Part shown: positions 45,445 through 53,396 of the stretch, piece after piece
How positions within the stretch are numbered: the first letter of the stretch is position 1
Layout: each line of letters starts with the position of its first letter
Assembly (NCBI RefSeq): GCF_000317635.1
Contig: NC_019779.1
Location: forward strand, 2,170,001-2,234,000
From: Halothece sp. PCC 7418
GTDB lineage: Bacteria > Cyanobacteriota > Cyanobacteriia > Cyanobacteriales > Rubidibacteraceae
Direction of reading: 5' to 3'
DNA: 64,000 bases
Notes under the pieces: generated by a model
Database searches by the model: none
The model's input: only the letters and a program-made list of their open reading frames with translations
What the model was told of the DNA's origin: nothing
Translations under genes and position numbers: made by a program

Positions 45445-47097
45445 TTAATGAGATAAACAAGCAGCTAAATCTTCTTCAGGAGTTTTAATTGCCTGTAAGC
45501 CATAATTATCAGATAAAAGTTTCAAAACATTTGGGGAAATAAACGCAGGGAGAGTCGGACCTAAGCGAATATTTTGAATGCCCAGATGAAGCAGAGTTAA
45601 CAGTACAGCAACCGCTTTTTGTTCGTACCACGATAAAATCATCGAGAGCGGAAGATCATTAACATCCATTTCAAAAGCATCAGCAAGAGCAAGAGCAATT
45701 TGAATCGCCGAATAAGCATCATTGCACTGTCCAACATCCATCAGGCGCGGTAAGCCTGAAATTTCTCCCAAATTTTGATCAAAGAAACGAAACTTTCCAC
45801 AAGCGAGGGTCAAAACAACACAATCTTCTGGAACTTTTTCCACAAATTCAGTGTAGTAAGTTCGCCCTGGTTTAGCACCATCGCATCCGCCAACTAAGAA
45901 AAAGTGTCGAATTTTCCCCTCTTTGACCGCGTTAATCACTGTGTCAGCAACACTCAAAACTGCATTATGTCCAAAGCCAACTTTTACGGTTTTTGGCACT
46001 CCTGTTTCTGTAAAGCCAGGTAAAGACAATGCTTTTTCAATCACTGGTGAGAAGTCTGGAAAGCCATCTTCACCTTCTTGTAAGTGATTCAGATGAGGAT
46101 ACCCCACTGGACCAAGACTGAAGAGTTTATCGGTATAGTGATCGTGAGGAGGCATTAAACAATTGGTGGTGACAATAATGGCACCAGGAAATTTAGCAAA
46201 ATCTTTCGTCTGGTTTTGCCACGCCGTACCATAATGTCCGTAAAGGTGCGGATAGGTCTCTTTTAGTTTCGGATAGCCATGAGCCGGTAACAGTTCTCCA
46301 TGAGTATAAACGGTAATTCCTGTTCCTGCTGTTTTCTTGAGAATTTCCGGTAACTGTCGAATGTCATGACCCGAGACTAAGATTGCTTTACCCAGTTTAG
46401 GATTGAGAGGAACGGTGGTTGGTACAGGATGACCATAAGTTTGAGTATGTCCAGTATCAAGAAGTTCCATTGCCCGTAGGTTTTGTTTTCCTACCTCTAG
46501 GGCTAAGTTGACCCACTGTTCTAAGTTTAAGGTTGTATCAGACAATGCAGCGAGAGCCTGATGGGTAAAGCGATAGACTTCCTCATCATCTTGACCTAAC
46601 TCATGAGCATGAAATGTATAAGACGCAACGCCTTTAATGCCATAAAGGACGGTGAGTTTGAGAGAAAAGATATCAACGGCATCTTTCCCCACTTGGCTAA
46701 TAAATTTTAAGGCAACCTCTGCTCCTTGTTCAACGAGGCTTTCTTGAAAATCGGGTTCAAAGTTAGTAATCGAAGACCAGTTGATAGAAGGGTTGATTGC
46801 TTCAACTTGAGTTTTCAGGGTTTCACGGTGCGCGATCGCGCGGGTGATATAATTCTCAAATCGGCTCGGATTAAAATTGACGTTGGTCATGGTGGCAAAC
46901 AAGGCTTCACAGGTAAAAACGTCGGTGCGGTAAGTCTCAATTCCTTTTGCTTTTGCCTCAAGGGTGACGGTTGCTAACCCTTGCAGACAATGAATTAATA
47001 AATCTTGGATCGCGTTCACTTCTGGGCTTTTCCCACAAGCTCCAAATTGATGACATCCGTCGCCACTGGCTGTTTGTTCACACTGTTCGCAAAACAT
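45445..47097 (-). CDS. hcp: Hybrid-cluster protein (hydroxylamine reductase/NO-stress)
   Basis: 550 residues, full length. The N-terminus MFCEQCEQTASGDGCHQFGA carries the cysteines for the FeS cluster. Later motifs include HDIRQLPEIL, ITVYTHGELLPAHGYP, TTNCLMPP, FLVGGCDGAKPGRTYY and VGQCNDAYSAIQIALALAD, which bind the hybrid Fe-S-O cluster. Hcp reduces NO to N2O or hydroxylamine to ammonia and is involved in protein S-nitrosylation in E. coli. The partner reductase hcr is absent. It is preceded by cupin and methyltransferase genes and faces a Crp/Fnr regulator. Confidence 0.95.
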   Translation of the reverse strand: MFCEQCEQTASGDGCHQFGACGKSPEVNAIQDLLIHCLQGLATVTLEAKAKGIETYRTDVFTCEALFATMTNVNFNPSRFENYITRAIAHRETLKTQVEAINPSINWSSITNFEPDFQESLVEQGAEVALKFISQVGKDAVDIFSLKLTVLYGIKGVASYTFHAHELGQDDEEVYRFTHQALAALSDTTLNLEQWVNLALEVGKQNLRAMELLDTGHTQTYGHPVPTTVPLNPKLGKAILVSGHDIRQLPEILKKTAGTGITVYTHGELLPAHGYPKLKETYPHLYGHYGTAWQNQTKDFAKFPGAIIVTTNCLMPPHDHYTDKLFSLGPVGYPHLNHLQEGEDGFPDFSPVIEKALSLPGFTETGVPKTVKVGFGHNAVLSVADTVINAVKEGKIRHFFLVGGCDGAKPGRTYYTEFVEKVPEDCVVLTLACGKFRFFDQNLGEISGLPRLMDVGQCNDAYSAIQIALALADAFEMDVNDLPLSMILSWYEQKAVAVLLTLLHLGIQNIRLGPTLPAFISPNVLKLLSDNYGLQAIKTPEEDLAACLSH

Positions 47098-47109
47098 GAG
47101 TTATTCTCC

Positions 47110-47472
47110 TTAATTTTCAATTGATTTTCCTTGGGTTTCGACTGCGGATAAGATTAGCCAGAAGGCCAAATTGGTCGTTGCTTCGAGAGCGTGGGGCGCG
47201 TGTGCTGGCATATATACCACTACACCTTGAGTCAATTTGATAACTTCACCGTTTAAGGTCAATTTTCCTTCCCCTTCCATCACCATCACCGTGGCGTTTT
47301 TAGAAGAAGTATGTTCTTCTAACGTTGTCCCTGCTGCGAGGCAAAACAGATTTTGTTGACTGTGGGCATCTTTGACAAAAACTTTGCTCAAAATTCCTGT
47401 TTCTGGATATTCAATGAGATTTTTAAGCGTATTGTGATAGCTGGTGTCAGCATTGGTAATCGTTGCAGCCAT
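47110..47472 (-). CDS. Small cupin-domain protein
   Basis: 120 residues, one cupin barrel: LAAGTTLEEHTSSKNATVMV (motif 1 with the first His kept) and VVYMPAHAPHALEATTNLAF (motif 2 with His). It resembles cupins found beside hcp and other redox genes; the ligand is unknown. It lies 12 bp upstream of hcp and 6 bp downstream of the methyltransferase gene. Its 3' end has been copied to the far side of hcp. Confidence 0.85.
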   Translation of the reverse strand: MAATITNADTSYHNTLKNLIEYPETGILSKVFVKDAHSQQNLFCLAAGTTLEEHTSSKNATVMVMEGEGKLTLNGEVIKLTQGVVVYMPAHAPHALEATTNLAFWLILSAVETQGKSIEN

Positions 47473-47478
47473 GATTGA

Positions 47479-48261
47479 TTACTCCTTAGTTGCCGAAAAA
47501 GCAATGTAACCGAGTTGGTTACGGTATTGATTAAAGGTGTTTCTCATTTGGAAAACGCGCTCTCTGATTTCCGCTTGGGTGAGTACATTCCAAGCAATTT
47601 TCAGCGCAGGAAATAACCCTTCATCTTCAATCACTCGTTTCGGGTTGAGTAAGCCCATTTCTCCAGTTTTGGCTTGTTTGATGCTTAATCCCGCTTCTGT
47701 ACAAGCTTGTTCCCATTCCGTTTCCGATAAAGGCTGAGCATTCACCCGAATCACTTGCGAAAGGGCGCGGTCAATCTCGTCTCGATTTCCACCCGCAATC
47801 ATTTCATGAGAGAGGAAGATTCCTCCTGGTTTCAGCACCTTCTCAATCCCTGCTAAAATTTTCGCTTTCCCGTTCGCTGACTGCATAGTTAAAATGGCTT
47901 CAGCAAAGACATAATCAAAGGTTTCAGTGATTTCTGCGAGGTTAAAAATATTGCCCTCACGAACTTCCACTTGTCCTTCTAATCCCGCTTGACGGATATT
48001 TTCTTGGGCGATGCGGACACTTTCAGGATTTCGTTCAATCCCAACGACTTGTACGCCGTAACGTTTCGCCAGCCAAATGGCACTTTTACCAAAACTGGCA
48101 GCTAATTCCAAAACGGTTTCTTGTGGTTGAAAATCAGCCCACTCTAGCAGTTGGCTAGTTGCTTCTAACCCACCAGGGCGCAACACGGTTTTACCCGCTT
48201 TGGCAAGCACTTGATGTCCAGGGGCAGTTTTAAAATTGAGAGTTGATGCTGTGGTACTCAT
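47479..48261 (-). CDS. SAM-dependent methyltransferase
   Basis: 260 residues from the ATG at 48261. The longer frame to 48414 would overlap the divergent regulator and is unlikely. Class I fold: motif I VLELAASFGKSAIWLAKRYG, GIERNPESVRIAQENIRQAG (acid loop), FDYVFAEAILT (motif II region), LKPGGIFLSHEMI (motif III). The closest recall is small-molecule methyltransferases of the Methyltransf_11/25 type. It is first in the hcp cluster, so a role in metabolising a stress product is plausible but not shown. Confidence 0.8.
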   Translation of the reverse strand: MSTTASTLNFKTAPGHQVLAKAGKTVLRPGGLEATSQLLEWADFQPQETVLELAASFGKSAIWLAKRYGVQVVGIERNPESVRIAQENIRQAGLEGQVEVREGNIFNLAEITETFDYVFAEAILTMQSANGKAKILAGIEKVLKPGGIFLSHEMIAGGNRDEIDRALSQVIRVNAQPLSETEWEQACTEAGLSIKQAKTGEMGLLNPKRVIEDEGLFPALKIAWNVLTQAEIRERVFQMRNTFNQYRNQLGYIAFSATKE

Positions 48262-48343
48262 GATTTGATTCCTCATCGAGAGGGTAATCCCTGTCTGGGA
48301 AATTGCTATAGTTTTAAGATGACAAAATTTTTCAGCTATTTCT

Positions 48344-48357
48344 CTGAGGTAGCTCAG
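48344..48357. promoter_or_regulatory. Inverted repeat in the divergent promoter region
   Basis: CTGAG-GTAG-CTCAG, ending 10 bp before the regulator's start codon. Possible operator or leader hairpin. The spacer (48262-48367) also has TGACAAAATTTTTCA, weakly like a Crp/Fnr half-site pair but with wrong spacing. Confidence 0.3.
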
Positions 48358-48367
48358 TTTCGCCTTT

Positions 48368-49066
48368 ATGTTGGCAACGATTGAACAACTGCAACAGCTT
48401 TGGATACTCCGCACCCTCTCTGAGGAAAACTTGTCGCAACTGCAACCTCATGCCGAAATTCGGACGTTTCAGAAAGAAGAAATGGTCATGATTGAGGAAG
48501 ATGAGTTACCAGCCTGTTTATTTGCCTTAGTCGAGGGAAAGTTGCAAATTCAAAAAACCGCCACAACGGGAAAAGAAACGGTTGTGAGGATGATTCACGC
48601 GGGAGAAATGTTTGCAGCCCCTGCGATGTTTGGCAATCAGATTGCACCCGCTACTGTCGTCTGTCAGGAAAAATCTGTAGTGGTGATGATCGATAAAAAT
48701 GCAATCATTGATGCGATTCAGGAAACCCCAGAAATCGCGCTGCAAATTCTCGCCACCTTTAACCAGCGACTACAGCATTTACATGAAACGGTACATGGTT
48801 TAATTTCGGAACGCGCAACGGTACGGTTAGCCCGTTTAATTCTCTATCAAGCAAAAGAATATGGCACAAGACAGGAAAAAGAAGGTGAGATTTTAAATGT
48901 GAAACTTCCTTATTATCAAATGGCGCGAATGGTCGGGATTACTTATGAAGAATGTACCCGTTTATTAAAGAAAATGGAAACGGCTGTCAGTTATCGCCGT
49001 GGGGGAACAATTCTGATTCATGATTGGGAGTTAATGGCTGCTTTTACCCATGCAGAAGAAGAGTAA
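48368..49066 (+). CDS. Crp/Fnr-family transcriptional regulator, HcpR-like by context
   Basis: 232 residues. Residues about 20-125 are the cyclic-nucleotide-like sensory barrel (MVMIEEDELPACLFALVEGK). A dimer helix follows, then a C-terminal winged helix with recognition region MARMVGITYEECTRLLKKME. No N-terminal cysteine cluster is present, so it is not an FNR-type FeS sensor; the barrel does not keep an obvious cAMP pocket Arg. It diverges from the methyltransferase-cupin-hcp genes with a 106 bp spacer. In other bacteria HcpR regulators of the same family control hcp; assignment here rests on synteny. Confidence 0.88.
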   Translation: MLATIEQLQQLWILRTLSEENLSQLQPHAEIRTFQKEEMVMIEEDELPACLFALVEGKLQIQKTATTGKETVVRMIHAGEMFAAPAMFGNQIAPATVVCQEKSVVVMIDKNAIIDAIQETPEIALQILATFNQRLQHLHETVHGLISERATVRLARLILYQAKEYGTRQEKEGEILNVKLPYYQMARMVGITYEECTRLLKKMETAVSYRRGGTILIHDWELMAAFTHAEEE

Positions 49067-49273
49067 AGATAGCGAATAGCGAACTAATGCTTTGTCTCTA
49101 CCTAAAAATTGATCCCAAATCCCTAGTTGCTTAATTATCCTATATAAAATAACAAGCAGTGGTAGCACTAAAATAAGTAAATTTTCTAGGCTTACTAGAT
49201 TTACAATAGTTTCACTGATAGAGCAACTTAATTGTGTGAGAAAATGATCAATCTGATCTTCAATAGTAATCAT
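49031..49273 (-). CDS. Possible small membrane protein
   Basis: 80 residues with one strong hydrophobic segment (LENLLILVLPLLVILYRIIK). It overlaps the 3' end of the regulator by 36 bp on the opposite strand and has no visible Shine-Dalgarno. It fills a gap of about 500 bp. It may be real or spurious; I see no other gene in 49274-49567. Confidence 0.3.
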   Translation of the reverse strand: MITIEDQIDHFLTQLSCSISETIVNLVSLENLLILVLPLLVILYRIIKQLGIWDQFLGRDKALVRYSLSLLFFCMGKSSH

Positions 49274-49567
49274 AAGGTGTACAAATCGTTAACCATTAAA
49301 TCTAGCATCAAAATCCATATTACCAAACTTAATTTCGCGCGATCGCGCTGTTCAAAATTTATCAATCGCTTTTCAGGCGTTGCTGAATCAAGGTCTAAAA
49401 ATAAAAACTGAATCATTTTAATTATGTATCGTTCAATCGTTGCGCGATCGCGAACAAATACAAATCATACCCAGAATTGAAAAAAAAACCATTAGTAATT
49501 GAGCGAACATTCTCTGGCATGATAGATGCTATAACTTGTTATTTGTTAGAGGACGGGAGTTACAGCA

Positions 49568-51415
49568 ATGATCAAAACCAGTTATCACTTTGAGCAGCCC
49601 ATCTTACCAGCAGAATCTGCATTAAATACAAGTCTTCTCATTCGATTTCGTCCCGACTTACCCGAATCTCCCCGACGGAATCTGAATCTTTCTCTAGTGA
49701 TTGATCGCTCAGGTTCAATGGCTGGCTCTCCCTTGTATCATGCCTTAAAAGCAGCAGAAGCGGTGGTGGATCAACTGACTCCAGATGATATTCTCTCAGT
49801 CGTCGTTTATGACGATCGCGTTGATACGATTATCCCTCCGCAAAAAGTAACCGACAAAACAGCGCTCAAAAAAGCCATTACTCAGGTGAGGGCTGGGGGA
49901 ATTACAAATTTATCTGGAGGATGGTTGCAAGGTTGTGACTATGTAAAACAGGGACTTGATCCGCAAAAAATTAATCGGGTGCTTTTGTTAACCGATGGTC
50001 TCGCTAATATGGGCATCATTGACCCCACTGTTCTCACGAATACGGCACAACAAAAAGCAGAGGAAGGAATCGTTACAACGACCTTAGGATTTGCCCAAGG
50101 GTTCAATGAAGATCTATTGATTGGCATGGCAAGGGCTACCAGTGGGAACTTCTATTTTATTCAAAGTGTTGATGAAGCAGAAGAAGTTTTTAGTATTGAG
50201 TTAGATACGTTACGGGCGGTTGTTGGTCAAAACTTAGTTGCAACCCTAGAGTTGGCGGATGGTGTGCAATTACTGGAGACGCTGAGTTTGGCGCAAGTCA
50301 CCGCAACCGATCAAGATCAAACGGAAATTGCACTGGGAGAACTCTATGAGGGAGAAGATAAGCTACTGGGGTTACAGTTAGCCCTACCCGCAGCGAAAGG
50401 GGGAGAGTTACCAGTCATGAAACTCCACTACCGCGCTGATGTCGTGGAAAATAATGCCATTCAATCAGTTTCAGGAAGCACAGATATTGTTGCGTCAGTG
50501 GGAACAGTGGAAGAAGCAGCCCAAAGTGCTTCTAGTGAGATTATCTTAGAATTAAGTCGGCTCAGTATTGCGAAAGCGAAAGAAGTTGCCCTTGATCTCG
50601 CCGAACGCGGTCAACATGAACAAGGGGAACAAATGTTACGGGGAACGATCAAAACCCTTCAGGATAAGGGATTAAATGAGAATTTTGAAATTGCTGAAGA
50701 AATCGAGCAACTGGAGTATTTCGCCAGCCGTATTGCGAACAAACAGCTAGGGAATGCTGGACGAAAAGAATTACGCGATCAAAGTTACCAGACAATGGTT
50801 CGTAACCGTAGCGATTTAGCTGCGCGTGGGGTTGCTCCTGGGGAAGAAGTGAGTGAGCTTGCGGTGGCTTCTGACGTGGGTTCTGGCGTTGAACTGCACT
50901 GTGTTCGGGAAAAAGGTAAGCTGCGGATTAAAGTGTCGTCAGACGGATATGATCAGACTAAAAATGTGCAGTTTCCGAGAGCAATTCGTGCTGAGGGGGC
51001 GCGATATGTGGTAGAAGGTTTAGAATTATCCAAAGATGGCAGTTTTTACCGAGTACAAGGCGAAATTTCTCGATTAAGCAAGCCTGGAGAACCTGATCCC
51101 TTTTCAAGACCGACTCGCACCCAACCAGTCAGTTCGAGAAAACCCGCTAAAGGTCCCGCCAGTATTAACGATCTGCCGACGACAGACACAGTTGGGGAAG
51201 GAATTTTGGTGCAATGTGTCAAAGACGGTAAAAAACTCCGCGCCCGCGTGGTTTCTGATGGCTACGAACCCGATTGGAATATGCGGTTTCCCCGTTCGAT
51301 TCGAGAAGAGGGAATGCTGTATGTGGTGGATGAAGTCAAGACTGCCCCTGATGGGAAATCTTACATTGCTTGCGGTGAGATTAAACGCTTTGTGCAACCC
51401 ACTGTTGCTAGTTAA
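49568..51415 (+). CDS. VWA-domain protein with duplicated C-terminal beta domain
   Basis: 615 residues. No signal peptide, so probably cytosolic. Residues about 35-215 are a von Willebrand A domain with MIDAS residues SLVIDRSGSMAGSP, GGITNLSGG and LLLTDGLANMG. A middle helical region follows. Two copies of an about 63-residue domain lie near 440-503 and 548-611, each with C-V-x-(E/D)-G-K-L-R and SDGY..x.N..FPR.IR.EG..YVV. I do not recognise the repeated domain. A GGGAG Shine-Dalgarno precedes the ATG. Its stop overlaps that of the convergent gene by 4 bp. Confidence 0.85.
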   Translation: MIKTSYHFEQPILPAESALNTSLLIRFRPDLPESPRRNLNLSLVIDRSGSMAGSPLYHALKAAEAVVDQLTPDDILSVVVYDDRVDTIIPPQKVTDKTALKKAITQVRAGGITNLSGGWLQGCDYVKQGLDPQKINRVLLLTDGLANMGIIDPTVLTNTAQQKAEEGIVTTTLGFAQGFNEDLLIGMARATSGNFYFIQSVDEAEEVFSIELDTLRAVVGQNLVATLELADGVQLLETLSLAQVTATDQDQTEIALGELYEGEDKLLGLQLALPAAKGGELPVMKLHYRADVVENNAIQSVSGSTDIVASVGTVEEAAQSASSEIILELSRLSIAKAKEVALDLAERGQHEQGEQMLRGTIKTLQDKGLNENFEIAEEIEQLEYFASRIANKQLGNAGRKELRDQSYQTMVRNRSDLAARGVAPGEEVSELAVASDVGSGVELHCVREKGKLRIKVSSDGYDQTKNVQFPRAIRAEGARYVVEGLELSKDGSFYRVQGEISRLSKPGEPDPFSRPTRTQPVSSRKPAKGPASINDLPTTDTVGEGILVQCVKDGKKLRARVVSDGYEPDWNMRFPRSIREEGMLYVVDEVKTAPDGKSYIACGEIKRFVQPTVAS

Positions 51416-52110
51416 GTTTCGATCGCGGGATGATAAAGATCGGGATTGTTAAACCCTGCCACCCAAGCTGCTGCTTGATGACAAGTTTCCATATCGGGGG
51501 GAACGCGCAAGAGGTGAAGCTGTCTGGTAGAAGGACAAATCACTTTTAACACCATCAATGGTTCGTCGTCTTCAAAGGGAACTGCAATCAGTTGACGTTC
51601 CCCTCCTACATCCTGATCGCGATCGCGAATAATTCCCCCCACTTGCTGTAAAAACTTTTCATATCCCAACCGTTCAATTAACACCCGCCGTAACTCAACA
51701 TTGTCGGTATTAAGAATTTCTTGACCTGTGATGGAATCAGGATTAACCAGTGCGCGATCGCTGATGGGAACGCCTCGCCAGCGTAAAATAAAGCCATGAC
51801 CTGCTTCTAAATGAGTCAAACCACTCCCAGCCACTTCAATCCAATAAGTAACGTGCAACCCCTCGGGAAGCCGAGAGAGATTCACGCAATCGCTCAGATC
51901 AAGACTTTCACAACTCAGGTTATTCGGTAAATCATAAAGATGGGATGCACCACTTAAATCTAAATGTCCTAAAATACGCATTCCGTCAAACCCTTGATGG
52001 TTCAGAATCCGTTTTCGGGCTTGTTCTGGGGTTAGCGGTTCTTTGGGTTGGGGAGGATGTGGTTGTCGTCGCTGCTTGGGAATCCGTCCGCCTGAGATCA
52101 TTTTTAACAT
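51412..52110 (-). CDS. Leucine-rich/DUF6745-like protein of unknown function
   Basis: 232 residues. An N-terminal proline-rich basic stretch is followed by short leucine-rich repeats (LGHLDLSGASHLYDLPNNLS, then LDLSDCVNLSRLPEGLHV). A conserved-looking block follows (FILRWRGVPISDRALVNPDS, then LIERLGYEKFLQQVGG). The C-terminal beta region contains LMVLKVICPSTRQLHLLRVP. The middle part resembles what I recall of DUF6745 proteins, whose role is undefined. Its ATG shares one base with the stop of the upstream gene (TAATG), so the two are coupled. Confidence 0.65.
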   Translation of the reverse strand: MLKMISGGRIPKQRRQPHPPQPKEPLTPEQARKRILNHQGFDGMRILGHLDLSGASHLYDLPNNLSCESLDLSDCVNLSRLPEGLHVTYWIEVAGSGLTHLEAGHGFILRWRGVPISDRALVNPDSITGQEILNTDNVELRRVLIERLGYEKFLQQVGGIIRDRDQDVGGERQLIAVPFEDDEPLMVLKVICPSTRQLHLLRVPPDMETCHQAAAWVAGFNNPDLYHPAIET

Positions 52111-52448
52111 TAATCTTCTACCTCCACATAAGCCTCAGGACGATATTCGCGCTGTCGCCAAACTTGATAAATGCCTTCTGTAAGCGCGATCGCGCTGTGT
52201 TCTTCATGAATGAGTGTTGCAGGGGCTGTCACTTCCAAAAATAGCTGATTGCCTTGTTGCCAAAGTTGAGCGCGATCGGTTTCTTGAATGCGGTGAGAGT
52301 GACCCGTTATTTCTCCTAGTGCAAGTGTGACTCCAGAATGTTTTTGCCAGCCAGTGGGTAAGTGAGTAATCTTTTTCAGGAGAACATCACCCTGTCGGTA
52401 AAGAACGCCATTAGCGGGACTAGGAGAGCGTTTCGGAGGGATAAACAT
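52110..52448 (-). CDS. Conserved-looking beta-rich protein coupled to the LRR gene
   Basis: 112 residues. The motif set LYRQGDVLLKKITHLPTGWQ, LALGEITGHSHRI and HEEHSAIALTEGIYQVWRQR suggests an all-beta fold with several His that could bind metal (GHSH, HEEHS). I recall similar small proteins adjacent to DUF6745 genes in varied bacteria, but no function. It is first in a two-gene operon. Confidence 0.65.
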   Translation of the reverse strand: MFIPPKRSPSPANGVLYRQGDVLLKKITHLPTGWQKHSGVTLALGEITGHSHRIQETDRAQLWQQGNQLFLEVTAPATLIHEEHSAIALTEGIYQVWRQREYRPEAYVEVED

Positions 52449-52567
52449 ATCCAGAACAGTGTGTAGATTTTTTCTTCAATTCTAAATGAATATTTTAATC
52501 AAGGTGAAAACGGATCTATTTAAAAGGTTATTCTGTATAGGTTTTGATCGGTCTTGTCCTTCGCGCT

Positions 52568-53212
52568 CTATTTTTGAAACTGTTGCATCAACCAAGCGCT
52601 GACTTTCCCATGATTCATTAAGCGAGTGCGTTGAAAGGCTTGTTCTAATAAACTAATCTCTAACCCCGATAAAACTTGCGATTCTCGAATGCGATAACTC
52701 CCTTTATTTCTAATCGCAAAAGCGAGGATTTCTACATTTTGCACATCAATAATCCAGTATTCACTTACACCTAAATCTTCATAGAGTAACCGTTTATTTC
52801 CTTTATCATCTAATAAAGATGTATTTGCTACTTCAATTACTAAAGTCGGGGGGGGATATTGTTCAAGATCAACAATTCCCGTTCCCCAAGGAATCGTTTC
52901 TGCTGTTTCTCCAATATAGAAAGAAACATCAGGTTGTGCTTCTCTTACTCCCGTTTTGCGATAGGTGCAATTATCTTTTCCGTTTAAGTCAATATTATTA
53001 ATTGCAGCAAATAAATTCACCGCATAAATGACAATATTGTGGTCGCTAGCGTGGTCATTTCCAACAGGTGACATTTCAATCCTCATCTGATGGTTGTAGT
53101 AATAGCTTTTTCCCTTTTCATCAGTCAGATAGTCTAGAGTCTGCAAATAATTATTCCAACTGCTGGTTATCCAAGTGTCTGCGGGAATTTTTTTCGGACT
53201 GCAACGGCTCAT
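52568..53212 (-). CDS. Uma2-family (DUF820) restriction-endonuclease-like protein
   Basis: 214 residues. The PD-(D/E)XK core is seen: QPDVSFYIGE with the Asp, LVIEVANTSLLDDKGNKRLL with E-x-A (in place of E-x-K) and a downstream K, then YEDLGVSEYWIIDVQ. Uma2 genes are highly multiplied in cyanobacteria and remain without proven function. It is monocistronic. Confidence 0.85.
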   Translation of the reverse strand: MSRCSPKKIPADTWITSSWNNYLQTLDYLTDEKGKSYYYNHQMRIEMSPVGNDHASDHNIVIYAVNLFAAINNIDLNGKDNCTYRKTGVREAQPDVSFYIGETAETIPWGTGIVDLEQYPPPTLVIEVANTSLLDDKGNKRLLYEDLGVSEYWIIDVQNVEILAFAIRNKGSYRIRESQVLSGLEISLLEQAFQRTRLMNHGKVSAWLMQQFQK

Positions 53213-53329
53213 TCTTTGACCTCCTAGAGCGCGATTGAGGCTAAAATCATGGTAGCAAAAGCGATTTTATCTAAAACCGCAAGAAGACTCCCAATATAAT
53301 CTTTGATTTATCTCAGTGCGACGAGAAGA

Positions 53330-53357
53330 CCCCCGCTAAACTTCGTTATAGCGGGGG
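53330..53357 (-). terminator. Strong hairpin downstream of feoB
   Basis: 9-bp stem CCCCCGCTA / TAGCGGGGG (53330-53338, 53349-53357). The minus-strand loop contains AACGAAGT, the same loop as the hairpins beside tnpB at 29900-29997. There is no U-tract. It may end the feo transcript or be a remnant of an IS200/IS605-type end. Confidence 0.5.
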
Positions 53358-53396
53358 AGGATGTCACGCTGGCTTGTGGAAAGTTCAATCGGGTTT

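Noticed and set aside
48262-48414. N-terminal extension of the methyltransferase
   Set aside because: It would overlap the divergent Crp/Fnr gene and its promoter.
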